Below are positions 1 to 12,800 of a DNA stretch of 29,416 bases, in pieces. This stretch comes from Zygnema cylindricum (lineage: Eukaryota > Streptophyta > Zygnematophyceae > Zygnematales > Zygnemataceae). The position numbers were made by a program, and so were the translations under genes. Below the pieces are notes generated by a model. It was given only the letters and a program-made list of their open reading frames with translations. It was not told where the DNA came from and did no database searches. The stretch's first letter is position 1, and the number at the start of each line of letters is the position of its first letter. Location of the stretch: positions 115,639 to 145,054 of the forward strand of contig JBBHKE010003289.1 in the NCBI GenBank assembly GCA_037447655.1. The letters run 5' to 3'.

Positions 1-133
1 GTGGTAAAAAAAAACAATAAAACCAATATTCATGCTCTCTTCAATATTTAACACTGAATACTCCTGTTACTTTACCTTTAGCTGGTGTTTTACTGTTCCC
101 TGCTCTTTATTTCCTTTTAGATTGAAAAGGTAG

Positions 134-790
134 CTGTGTCATATTAGGAGTAGATTGAAATGATGGAAAAGTTAGATTTTCCTTTATTTCTCGTCCCTTG
201 TCATTTTGTGGTCGATTTCCATTTCATTGTCCTCATAAGTCACAATTTATAACTTCTCTCGTACTTATAACCAAAATAACAAAAAAAAATGGTGAAGGTT
301 CATCCCATCCGTGTCAAGCAATTTGTCTTATGTGACATTGGTCACGCCTAGAGCCACGTGTCAAATGGGATTAAGATTGGGAATGGGTAGTGGTTTCTTC
401 ACTATGAGCGACTATGGTGATAGTCTGTCTTAATTTGAGACATTTATGAAGATTTTTGAAGCCCACATTCATGATTGCTATACCACGAGTGACATTCGTC
501 ACATATTTCATGTTAATGTGTGACATGCTGTCGGACATTATTGATTCTAGATGTCATGTGTGACACTTTCACGGATGCCATGTGTGACATTGGTAGACGT
601 TGCTCTTGATGCATAGTAATGTCACGATTGTTGATGGTGCCGGAGGTTAGTGATTCTTAAACCATGTGTGACATTGATGTCGAATACAATGTGTGACAAT
701 AGTAGCGATTGTTCCTGATGTGTGACACTCGTCACTTATTTCGAAGTTGTAGCGGATTTCATGTGACATTGGTGACGTTTTTGGGGATGT
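134..790 (+). repeat. GTGAC-rich dispersed repeat, copy 1
   Basis: This segment matches 27038-27690 in the same orientation with only scattered differences. The match starts at CTGTGTCATATTAGGAG and fades after GTGACGTTTTTGGGGATG. Within it about ten TGTGACA/GTCAC half-sites occur. Two form the 14-bp inverted motif GTGACATTNGTCAC (332-345 and 489-502). No coding capacity was seen. It may be the subterminal part of a DNA transposon or an array of protein-binding sites. Confidence 0.85.
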
Positions 791-3664
791 ACGTTTTGAG
801 GATGTTGTGTTTTGTGTTCACAGAAAGTCTGGTTTTTGTCTTGTGACGGAAAGTAGGTCACCATTGAGTTAACTTTTTTTTTGAATTTTTTTAACCATGT
901 AGGAGATGTAGGTTTAAAGGTTTCCGGTTTAATACAGTTTTTTTTTTTTCATTTTCAGTTAAAGTTTTCTTTTAAGGTTCAATAATAGAGATTTCTGAAG
1001 GAGGGCCCCATCCTTGTACAAAAGACTTCAATCTTGGATATCCATTGTTCAAATTTTCTCCATATTATTAATCTTTCATTACTTTATGCTCTATAATACG
1101 AATATTTCTTAAATAATCAATTCATAAACATATCTCTTGGTGAAACCTCTTATCCTTGTTTCCTACTGCTGTTTTATTCATTTTTTGCCTTCGCATTTGC
1201 GTATTTTTTCAATTTTTTCCCCGATTTCTCTCTACAACTGTGGGTTTGATTTACATTGTTAATCAATATTGGTGTGGAACATACTACGTTGCAAGAGTAG
1301 TTGCCCTACATTCAAAAGGAATTTTTTCTTTCGCCTGAACCAGTCACTGTTTACTTTTTAATTCAGAATCGACCACACTTTAGGTGATCTTTAACAACCA
1401 CTGCTTTTGCATTACATTAGGTGATCATTGAAAGCGAAAATAAATGAAACAAAGGTAGGGATAAGTGGGGAACTAAAAGTGTAGTGGGAAGGATTGTGGG
1501 GGAAACACCTCATACTCTCTTTCATCGTAGCCTCTCTTCCTCTCTCCTCCCTCTTGAATAGTTAAGTGATAAGAGAGAAGGGCGGAAATAGAGGGGGCTG
1601 AGAAAGTGGGTAGAAACTGGCGGTGTCAAGAGGTGTATTGAATAGTAGTCCATTACTATACCAAGGTGGAGAAAAGAGTTTCGGTGCCTTTTAGAGCTGG
1701 TTGATGGATATTGGCCAGACAGGAACAACTGAATTTATGCTCAAAACCAAGTACCGAAAGTGGTCAAAACTGGTCAACCATTGATTAGTACTTAGCCTTC
1801 TTAACCAACGAATTATCTGTTGAGATTGTTTTCGGGTTTATCCGATCGACGTTCGTATGCTAAATAAGAAGAGTCGCTTTAACGGTTTGGAGAACTGCTT
1901 AATGATGTTGCCACACTATCATGCAATGTCTGTACGCATATCTATTTTATCAATGTCCATTATTTAAATATTGGCACCCGTATATCTTTGTATGAAGGAT
2001 TTTTAATTTTCCAATCTGGTTGTCCAATTCCTCCTAGCCTACTCTCGCACTAATTGAGGACATTAATGAAGTCCTTGCATAATTTCAACATCTCAAATAT
2101 AGAGGTGTGTCCTTTAAAACCCCCAAGGGACCGCCCCCCCCCCTCCCGCCGTTTTTTATCTCTCTATTGATAAGCACCCAAAGTTCATGCCTAGGCACAA
2201 TCTCGGCAAAATGTATTGGTTCATAACATAGTCTTAATCAAATTTTAGCATTGTAGCTGAGAAAAAAATTCATAGCAAAAAGTAAATTTACCAAACAGAT
2301 GAAAGCACTACCACACATGATCCAGCTAGTAAAGATGTGCATTGCCACATACAAATCAATACAAAGAAAAAATGGTCCAGAAAAACGTAGTTCTCCAATT
2401 GTTCCGGAAGTACTTTCAGAGTATTGTGACCAAGGCATTAATTAGACGATTCCCCTGCAACCAAATTAAACACCCACGGACACAAATTGCAATACTGGAA
2501 AACATAGCCGATACTTCCAAGCAAATTGGGAATTAACCCAAACCACCTAGCCTCGCTCAAATTTTTTTCAACCAATAAAATGTCATCAATTCTTTGGCTC
2601 ATGTACGGCCAAAGTAAAACCCACTAGCAAACAGTTTTGTGACGAATAAAAAACATAACTCAATATTGGCAACGAAAAACAACCCACAATGACATAAAAC
2701 AACCTGAAAACCTGAACTTTTCTTGATAATTATCAGTAAATAAAAACAGTCCAAATATTCGACCCGAAGAGTATTGAGTAGTTTATACATCGAGAAAATC
2801 GACAAAATGAGCTAGCCTTATCATCTTCCAAACTTTCTTTACTCGCGCCAAGATCTCTTCCGGGACATTTCTCTACGAATACATAGTTTGTCTTGCGTTG
2901 TTTCCTACCGACCATTACGTGAATATCTGTCTTCTTATCTCCAGGTCGTCAAAGTTCCATTTCTCCATATCGTGAAGGTTAACAGAGGCTATTAATGAGA
3001 AGGTGCTTTGATGGCCTAAGAAAATCCACAATCCCAAAAATATCCATCAACGAAGGAAGCAACGGATTTATCAGATATGTGTGAGACAACAGTTTTAGTA
3101 ACAATGAGTACAGAAGAGAGTTTGTCAATTTTTTGTTTGGCAAAAATATCAAAGTCTTGTAGTTTCTTCAATACTGTAGGATCATGGACAATATAATTGT
3201 GTAGCACGGTGCACTTAGATGAGCATTTTTTTCACTTTTTGGCAAATTTACAAAACCGTGTTATTTGCTAAACATGATAATGCCATTATACATAGGCAAC
3301 GTGTTCGAGTTAACAATATAGAGGTTGCTATACTACGATATTTAATATAGTCAACTATTTAGCATAATAAGGTAACATCATGCTAGCGGTTTCTAGTTTC
3401 ATCACCATTTGAACATACACTAATATACAGTAAATTTGACCCAAAAAACATTCAGAAGCTTTTAATTCCCCTTCGTGCACAAAATAACAATCCTTTTTAA
3501 TTGAAAGAAAACACAACATAAAACGTCAAGTCAATTGATAGTATTACAATTTATGTACATACAATCCGAGACAATCAAAATAATAAGTTAACCAAAAAGA
3601 CTCTTCCATTGTCGCAGTACTTTGTTCAAGTTAGGATGGATACCTTTATTTTGAATTTGGGTAG
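791..3664. other. No supported gene
   Basis: AT-rich DNA downstream of the LRR gene. Notable only for a 10-C run at 2134-2143 and a few minus-strand frames such as 3016-3207 (63 codons, no recognised domain) and 2733-2915. These may be remnants of an unidentified element, but nothing could be assigned. Confidence 0.5.
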
Positions 3665-3801
3665 TTAAGGACGAGATGGAGGGGGGCGAGGAGGTGGTGG
3701 AGAACGAGAGGCACGAATAGGTGGATGAGGTGGAGGACGACGAGTTGGTGTAGGAGGGGGTGGTAGGGGTGGTGAACTCAGCGATGGCGGTGAACGTATT
3801 A
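3665..3801 (-). CDS. LRR gene exon 8: proline-rich C-terminal tail and stop
   Basis: The exon begins after TTCTAG, enters with two bases that complete a Leu codon, and runs 44 codons to TAA at 3667-3665. About half of the residues are proline, in runs such as SSPPLPPPPTPTRRPPP and SPPPPRPPPSRP. Such tails resemble extensin-like wall-anchoring regions and may be hydroxyproline-glycosylated. There is no hydrophobic segment, so neither a membrane anchor nor a GPI signal is supported. Confidence 0.8.
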
Positions 3802-6800
3802 CTAGAAAATAAAAGAGAACAGGGGAATTAAAATGGTACAGTATTTTTTTTCAAGCCTTAGATAGTTGTTGTCTTCTAGTAAACACTAACTCTTAAGAAT
3901 AAATAAGCTGATGGGAACCTTAAACTTGTTTTCCGGTTGCCAAGACTAAAAAAGATATCCAAAACGATAAAAAATCATTGCGATGAAAGGAGAATGCTCA
4001 ACTATCATAATGCAAGTAAACACGATAACTTTGAAAATGTTTAGATACATCACCAAAGGGTCGAAAGTGTGAGCGCCACGAGACCAAAGAAATGGAAACT
4101 GCGCAAATTTTGCTTATGCCAGAAAAAGGAGTTCCATTTTTAGCGGACATCATTGCAAGAACAAAGGCTTACATTTGCAAGTGAATTTGTTGACTATATT
4201 TGTGTAGCCTTTATTGCAAGCACATTTTCGTGTACTTCCATTTGTGCTATTGGAGCAAATACCGTTTCCCCCACATGGCCCTCCCACTTGTGTCGCATTG
4301 CAAAACGCTTTACATTCGCTTTTACTTCGTTGAAGTTTGGGGTCGCAAGTTTTTGGGAGGCTTGAGCCAAACAGGCAATTGTAAACCAACTCATCACATG
4401 TTGGGTGTTTATTGGATCGGACAATGGGCCCGGTGAAATAGTTGTTTGAAATATAGCTGTTCAAAAGGTCAATAAATGTGTCATGCAAACACGTGAGTGG
4501 AAATTGAAGATTTCCGACGCGTGAAACTTTAACAGCGTCAAAAAATTTAGCCAAATTCAAATGCATGTTAAGATAGTGAATTTTAATGGAATTTGCTTAC
4601 TAAAGCCCCCTCCCTCCAGCACCCATTCCAAATTTACAAACACAAATGTAATTTTGACGAAATTGCAATGTAGAAAATTGAAAACCAATTCGGAAAAATG
4701 AAAATTAGAAATGCGTATCAATTGAGGAATTTTGAAAAGAAACTTTATTTCGCGCTCTTGGTAGTTTTCATCCATCTTATGATTTCTTTTTTGTTCTTGC
4801 GATAAATTTCTTTCCGGTTGAATACATTGTGTTCATTTTGGGTAATGGTAACGAAAAACAAAGAAAAAACGAAAACGTGGGAGGAGAGATGATGAGAGGC
4901 TAGGAGGGAAAGGGTGGGAAGATAGGGAGGGTAGGATAAGGTTTTGTCCACACGTTAGTTAGCCTTCTTCAGTTATTTTATTTTCGATCCAACTTGGGCC
5001 AGCTTGCATTTCGAGTTTTATGTCACCTTAAGAATTTATGTAACAAGTTATAAATGTGTGTATTTTTCCATCTCAGTGATTATTAAAAGTGTCCATTCTA
5101 TATTTTAGATCTTTAAAAATTTAAGTTCAAATTCGTTCTCAACCAATAAAGTAAACGAAAAGTAGAAGAATCATTAGCAATATACAATGTTTCCAGTATA
5201 CATATAACAAAATAAACCCTTTCTCACTTCACTCCTATTTTTCAGACCAAATCTATCTTATGTTAGAGGTAACAATTGGCTTTGCTCATAATTCAATCTT
5301 ACAATCCTTTAAGGCTTGAGAGTTGACCGATGGACGATGGCATTCTTCCACTCAACTGGTTGCCAGATAGATCACTATAACAGCAAACATACCCACCCCA
5401 CCAACATCCCCTCCCTTTCAAATGCCTTCCATTTAGCACGAACTCGAACTTCCAGTTTATAAAGGTGTGAGGCTTGATCTATGAACGATAAAATGATTCC
5501 GAGTATTTTATTTCCAACATTCATTTTTTTGCAATTAAATCCTCCAACCTTAAGGCCTTACTTCCAACGACTTTCTACCCCACTATCCGTGGAACATTTG
5601 TTTTGCTCATTATCCAGTCTTACATATAAGAATTTTTTGAGAGGTTACCGATGGACGATGGAATGCTTCCACTCAAATGGTTGTTATACAATAATCTGTG
5701 ACACCGAGAATATCCATCTCGACAACCCATTCCTCAGTTAGCATCATTTTGATGAGAATACACCAAACTAAGTTAAGTAATACACCTGGAAGTCTTTTTA
5801 TTCAATATGGCAAGTTCAAAAGTCGATAATCCGATTATTTCATTAAGTTTCAGTTGTTTCTGGTGAAATTGACCCGACCATCTCCTTGCCTCACAAAAAC
5901 AAAGGCATATGAAAACTTAAGGCATTTATCTCTTCAATGTAACTCGTTATTGCCTCCACTAGAACCCTTGATAAATGCGTTCGTGTGTCCTTTTCATTCG
6001 TTTTCCCCTTCTTTCTTTCCCGTTATATCTTTTTTTCTTGCGTACTCTTTTAGTTTTTTCTTTTAACCAATCCAAGTGTGAAGAGTACAACAGTTTGTGG
6101 ACTCGGAAGGGTCTTTCTAAAGTAAATAGTGTGGTTAACCTTGTTGATAATTGTAGAGAGACAATAAAAACGAGATTTTTGGGAATGGATTTATCGCCCA
6201 GTCAATCTCCAATGGGTATTTTTGGTATTTCCTGCTAAGCATTTTATAGACTAATTTAAGGATGAAGGAGATTTGTATGCTCTTTTAAATTTATCATTAC
6301 ACACTTTGCTTAAATGACGTATTTTTTATCAAAGAAAAAAAAGACGAGATGATGTGGTAGATTGTTCGAAAGTTCTCTCGAGATATTTATTCTCAAATTT
6401 GAACATCTTTATTTCTTTCCCCTTTTTATTCTTCTGCACGGTTTTTGAATTATCATCTAAATTTTACGGTTCTAAAACTGATCTCCCATTTTCGGATCTC
6501 CTATTAGGTTGTTGTGTTGCTGGTTTCCAGAAACTTAAATTGTCGTCATCTTATTATCTAAATTTACTAGTATCATATTTCTTGAAAAAAAAAATTCCTC
6601 AAACGACCTATTTTCGACCATCTACTTTTTCTTATATTCTCAATTGACTTAACCAACATTTTGGATCCAATTTCTTTTCTCATATAATTTGCCAAACCTT
6701 ACATAAATCAATGTGAGATTTAATGGTTCGACCATTTAGCTAGCAATTTTTTGATCAGTGAAAACTACCCTACTTTTTTTTCGTAGATTGTCACTTATAC

Positions 6801-9800
6801 CTTTCCGATTATTTTTATAATTTCATCCCAAAACATTTGGGCATCTTTCATGCATTTTAAAAAACGATCATTTGTTTGAATTTTACTCGCATTTAAAAAA
6901 TCCAGACAATTTTTTATGTGTTTATGGCATTTATAAGGGACTCATCTCAAGAGTGAGGGGTGAAGGAGAGGAAAGAGGGGGAAAAGAGAGGGCAAGAAAA
7001 GGTATGTTTTATACAACATCATCCTCCCTAAAATTGACATACAAATTTCTACTAGATTTTCTTGTAATTCATGTATTTGACCTGCCCCCTCTATGTATTT
7101 GACCTGCCCCCTCCCTGCCCCCTCCCCGTTTCACCCCCTCCCTTCTCCCTTTTTGTCTTTTTACATTTGAAATAGGAAATAAGAGATAACATGACATGTT
7201 TATTTTCTAAATCTAATTGTATCGTAAGAAAATTATTGTATTAAGTGGCTGCATTTCTAATCGTTTGTTAGAGAAATCCCTGTGAAACACACCCCAATAC
7301 CAAATCACCACTCAGACCACCCAAGAGTGGTGCTTTTGAAGTCAAAGTGGCGATGTACAATCTCAATATATACTAAAGATACCTTCGGGAATTAAAGAGT
7401 TTTTTTCTTGTGATAAAGAAAACAAAAGAAACCAGAAACCAAAAGATTGTAGAAAAAGAAACAACATGTTCACATTTGCATCGGGAAAGGACCTCCTATA
7501 TTTGGCTCTCTTACATTTTCTAACGAAGTAAAGGTGAAAAAAGAACATTTAGATGCGCACTAGCCCTTCACTAATGTATATTCGTGCATTCATACTAGTC
7601 CTCACATTTAGTTGGAGCCTTTAAAATGAATCGGCTGACATGGGTGAAAATGTTCGGTTTATGATCATTTTTTGACCCACGACACTCATGAGTGCTAAAA
7701 TGTATTGGATAACCAAGTTGAGAAAGCTAAAAACACGTTTAACTATGTTATTAAGGAATTTGTTTAGTTGAAAGCTAAAAGCAATATGAATATAGATGAT
7801 GGAGTAAAAGGTTCCATATTTTGGTTGAGCCTCTAGCTAGACTCGACAAAATTTTGCAAAAGAATGAGATATTGCAAGTGTTCCAAAGCGACCACCGAGG
7901 TTGGATACTTTTAGTGAATTTCTAATCGAAGAGAAATGCTCCACTTAGGTACGAACTTCACCATTTGAATACAATAGAAAAGTCAAAGGAAGCTACAAGT
8001 AAAGGTTCAAGAAAATAATCAATTCTGATGTAGCCACACTAACGTCGGAGCTAAATGCACTTAAAAGGAGAGAGGGTGTTAAAGGAAATCTTAAGGGTAG
8101 AGGTGGGAGAGGTAATGGGCAAGCTTTTGAGAATTCAAGTCGAACTTTGATCCTTAGACTGGGACATGCCACAAGCGCCAAAAGGTTGGACACTTTTAAT
8201 CTAGCTATAAAGAAAGACAAGCCGTGCAATATTTACCCCCGCTTGAGAAGCATTAGCACTTGGTATTGTGATCGATTTGACGGTTGTTGCAGATACTACA
8301 CTCGCAGAGGCCAAAACCGAGGTGTCAAAAGTCACAAACGAAAAAGAGAAGTACGTGGATACTTCTTAGGTGTGAACACGCTAATTTAATTGAGCTTGAG
8401 ATGACTTTGGTGACCAGTTCCCCAATTTCGCAATTTCTTTAGATATGTCTTTGAATTTGCGCTCACGTCCAAGAGATGTATAAAAGCGGTGAGAGATGAG
8501 ATCAAATTTGAAGATAGATACAGGGGCGATTTACCATGCTTGATCTGATGAGAGTTTATTCATGGACATCACAAAAGGACATCACAAAATTGGCAGCCTT
8601 AAGAGGATCAATGTCATGCCAATTGTCGGAACGTTCAAGTAAGATCTACAAGTTTGGGATGATTTTTGTGAAAAGAGTATTACTAAGGTCCTGTTCCATG
8701 ACACCTTAGACATTCCTTATGGTGTCTTAAACCATATTAATGAACCTCCGATGCAAAAAGTAGGAGGCAGGGTCACGGCTACCAAGACCTAAGCATAGTT
8801 GTCAAAAAATTTGCGGGACAGTAGTTTTAAGGTTTTGTTATTGATTCTATGGTACGATTATATAGAGGACGCATATGGCATCAATAGGTTACCAGCGCCT
8901 ATGGGCTTCATCGGATGCTTTACACATTTGAGGAGAAGAAGGGAGTTATCAAGAACACGTATTTCTGTGGGGTGAAACCCGAATGTGCTGGGTAATTGAA
9001 TGGATGTATTGGCTGTATTAATGACATCACCAGTTGGGTCATACCTCTAAGGAAAATTCAAAGTGGGTGATCAAAAACACTTGTGTACATGGGAAGAAAC
9101 CCGAAGGTGCTAAGCAATTGAATGGATGTAATTGCTACACTAAAAGAAGACAATCAAAATCACACCTACACCGAGCTTAAGACCCTAAAAGTTTAATCTT
9201 GTGGATCATTGTAGATTTGTGAAGCCTAAAGGTGTAGCGAAGGCCAGTACATATTTGTAATTGTGGACGATTACTCAAGGAAATCGTGGGTGCACCTGTT
9301 GAAAACGAGAGCTAGAACTTCGGACAAGTTCAAAGGAGTGGTATTTTTTGGCGAAGTGACACTTTGAACGTAAGTTGAAATCAGTCTGGCTAAATAATGG
9401 AGGAGAATTCGTGCCCATAAGGACTATCAATAGAAGATAGAGTGAGAAAGCACAAGTTTGATTTGTGAATTCACACGATTCTAACAGAATTAGAGAGAGA
9501 ATGAACAAGACCATGAATAAAAATGGTTGGGGCCACGATCCATAGTTTTAAACATGCAACGTATCTATGGGGCAATGCAATTTAAAATGCCAACTACCTT
9601 TGCAACCAAAGATGGACATCCATCATTGGGGATAGGGCACCTAAGGAGTTTGAGTAGTGGTGCTTGTCCAAAATTTGAAGATTTAAGGAAAATCTGGATG
9701 TGGAGAAACCTTGAAGGACACGTAAGTTTAGAAGTATATATGCGTATTTTATCGAGAACCTTTGTGTTGATTCTTTCAGTGTATGAGTGCGTTACCTTTG

Positions 9801-12800
9801 TGAATTCTGTTTGCTCCTACTAGTTAGTGTGCAAGTTTGTTTCTCAGTCTGATGTTATGTTGATCTTATCAAATCTCTTTCCCCATTCTTTTGGAAAATC
9901 TCACTTCCCCCCTACCGCCATTCTCTCTCTCTCTCGCCATCTGATCACCACTCTCTCTATTAGGTTTTCCTTATCGGAAAAAGCACTAAGATAGATAGTT
10001 CAAGGTTACGGAAGGACACTGGAAGCACTAGCAATTCGACATCGAGAAAGAACAAAAGGAGTAAAAAGGCTACGAGTGGATGAGAAGCAAGTGGTATGAG
10101 GAGAAAAGAGTAAGAGGGGGAAGGGTAGGCTAAGCAAGAATTGTGCACGAAATTTGAAGAATAAGAAAACAAGAATGAAAGAGAGGTAAGAGTCCTCAAG
10201 GAGGGATTGCGGGGGGCCGGACAAGAAGACAAGGAGGAGATTTTGTACACTCTACATTGCTTTGTTCCTTTAGATTTTGACGATATTTGTTTAGAAGTAT
10301 TAGCTCTATATCATAATAAGAAGCTATTTAATAAGTTTATGTTGCTTTATAATGAAATTGACTATTTATAGTGTCAATCTTATACCATAGATCTTCCCAA
10401 AGGGATGTGCATTATGTTAGTCAAAGAAATTTAATGATGAAAAATACACTTCTGTGCAATATATAAAAACTTGCGCCAACATACTTGAATTGCTAGAAAT
10501 CCCTTTCACGCCTTAACACCGTTTTCAAACCTAGTCTTAAATCATTTATCAAGTAACAATTGGCTTTGTTCATTACTCGTTCTTACAAGTATAGGAGGGA
10601 TGTCATTTGACCGATAGACTGTGGAATTTTCCCGGTCAAATTGTTGTCACGCAAATACCTATTACAACCAACATCCTCACCAACACCAAAGGAAGTCCTT
10701 AAGTTAGTACTTTTTCAGCTGGAGTACTTTTACTTGAAGTAGAATACATAACAATTCCAACTAGTTTTGCAATTATGGAAATTGGAGAACTATTACTCTT
10801 AGGTTCAAATATAAGCTGAAATTTAATCATTTGGATAATGTCTCTAGCGCTCCAATGCACAAGTGTCCAGCACAAAAATTAAACCAAAGTCAACACATTT
10901 GTATACGAATATACTTAAATTCCAGAATCGGCTGTTGAAATTGGCTATGTGAAAACTTTTTATCGGTAAAATGTAAATAAAATCTGTAATTTGTTCGTTG
11001 AGTTTGCGGACACCTACTTTCCCATATGATAAAAACCTAGAAACAGTTGAAATTTCACACTAGATATCTGTAGGCCCAAACACGCAGTTGCAAAACCTAG
11101 GACGTCAAGTTTTACCAACTTGAACATTTGAATTTTTGTGCCCGTGAAATTTTTCGTGAAAACGTTGATTTTAAAAAATAGCAATTATCCTTGCATTTTT
11201 TCAGGAGGGAAGGGGAAGGGAGCGGAGGGCAAGACTAGGGAGAGGAGGGGTGGATAGGGGAGGGGAGGAAAGGGGGGAGTGGAGTGGAAGAGAGGGGAGG
11301 GAAAGAAGAGGAGGGATGGAAGGGGTGGGGAGTGTATGGGAAAGGCTGTAGGGGGAGGAGGGTAAGGGAGGGGAGGAGAGGGGAGGGGTGGAGAAAGGAG
11401 GGAAGAGGAAGGGAGAGGAGGCGATAGGAGGGGGGTAGAAGGAAGAGGAGGGGAGGGGAGGAAAAAGGAGGGGAGAGGAGGGGAGATGAGGGGGGAGAAG
11501 GGAACAAACTATGTGCACAAGAAGAAAAAGTGGGAAAATACAAAAAGAAGAGGATGGGAGGCGAGAAGCTATAGGAGTGGAGAGAAGACGACCGTTTGTA
11601 CAAGTTCTATGTTGCTTTTCTTCACCTAATTTATATCCAATCTTCACTTTGAAACAAAAATTGTATATATACCTTTAAAAATTGTTACGAAAGAGTTCTA
11701 CATTCTCCACATATTTTTCAAATTAAAGTGATAATTTGTGGCGTCCATTTTATACGTTACATCTTCAATAACTTCAGTACAATATCCTTTGATAGTTACA
11801 ACTAAATGGAACAAATCGCAATACCCTACACTGAGTAAGAAATATACTAGCACGTATACAATGTTGAAATCCCTCCTATGTGTCATCAGCCCCGTTCCGT
11901 GACCAATCCTTAATAGCATGTAGATTTCTTCAGAATTTAGGCTTCAAGCACAAGATCATAATCCATTCTTACATGTCTGTGACGTCTTTTAGTCGACCGA
12001 TTGATGATGGAATGCTTCCACTGAACTTGTTGTTAGACAGACGTCTGAGACATTGGGCATATGCACCCCACCAACCACCCCCATCCAAAATGCCGTCACA
12101 TTAGTATTGGTTAGAAAATAATACACCAAAGGTAATTGAGTATGAAGTACTCGTAAATACATCGGAAGGATTTCAGCCGACAACGCAATCTGAATAGGTG
12201 ATGTACATATTACAAATGGTTTTGCAATTGCAATTAACGATTTTGTCACCCCACTCTTGCCCTCTGCCTCTCCATTTACAAACTGAAGTTAATAAAGTCG
12301 ATCGCACTTGTTGAAATTCCATTAGCATTATTTGAGTTGTACACATAAGAAAGAGGTGAATTGATGGTCCACAACTGCACATGCATATTTCCATTAAGAT
12401 TTGGCAAATGACTTTTGACACACATAGCTGGACTGTCATAGGTTCAAGTACATGTTCAATGCGAATGGAAATTTTAAAAAGGTGAGATCCGTCCCCAAAT
12501 TTCATGCTTATCGACGAGCTAAGAATTCTGTGATTCTATTGGACCGCAAAATACAATGGAAAAATTAACACGGTAAAGGGCTATTATGCTGGGGCGGTTG
12601 TTAATTGAAAATGGCAAAAGTAAAACGACAGATGTTCACCGTAAAAACAACGGTGAGGTGTCTTCACGCTTACAAAGAGTTTTAGTGCGTGAATTCCAAT
12701 GGAATAATAACAAGTGCTATTGACCTAAAACATGGTTACGTGATGAGTTTCTTTTTACAAAAACAAGATGTTGAAATCAAAATATGAAAATTCTTTTGAT

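Larger units (their letters stand above)
5696..10586 (-). other. Long LRR-gene intron (4.9 kb)
   Basis: The intron lies between the third and fourth LRR exons. Apart from the copia remnant it is AT-rich, with a C-rich tandem around 7081-7130 (TGACCTGCCCCCTC-type units) and a perfect 8-bp stem hairpin CACCACTC/GAGTGGTG at 7306-7332. A CT-rich stretch lies at 9905-9960. No other coding signal was recognised. Confidence 0.7.

Noticed and set aside
2238-3207. Several minus-strand ORFs as a possible gene downstream of the LRR gene
   Set aside because: No known domain, no consistent splice phasing and no start context, so not annotated as a gene.
4153-4436. Plus-strand ORFs over the EGF-like exon
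   Set aside because: They are antisense shadows of the Cys-rich minus-strand exon.
11201-11647. Minus-strand Ser/Pro-rich ORF of 148 codons
   Set aside because: It is an artefact of the polypurine tract inside an intron; a second frame is equally open.
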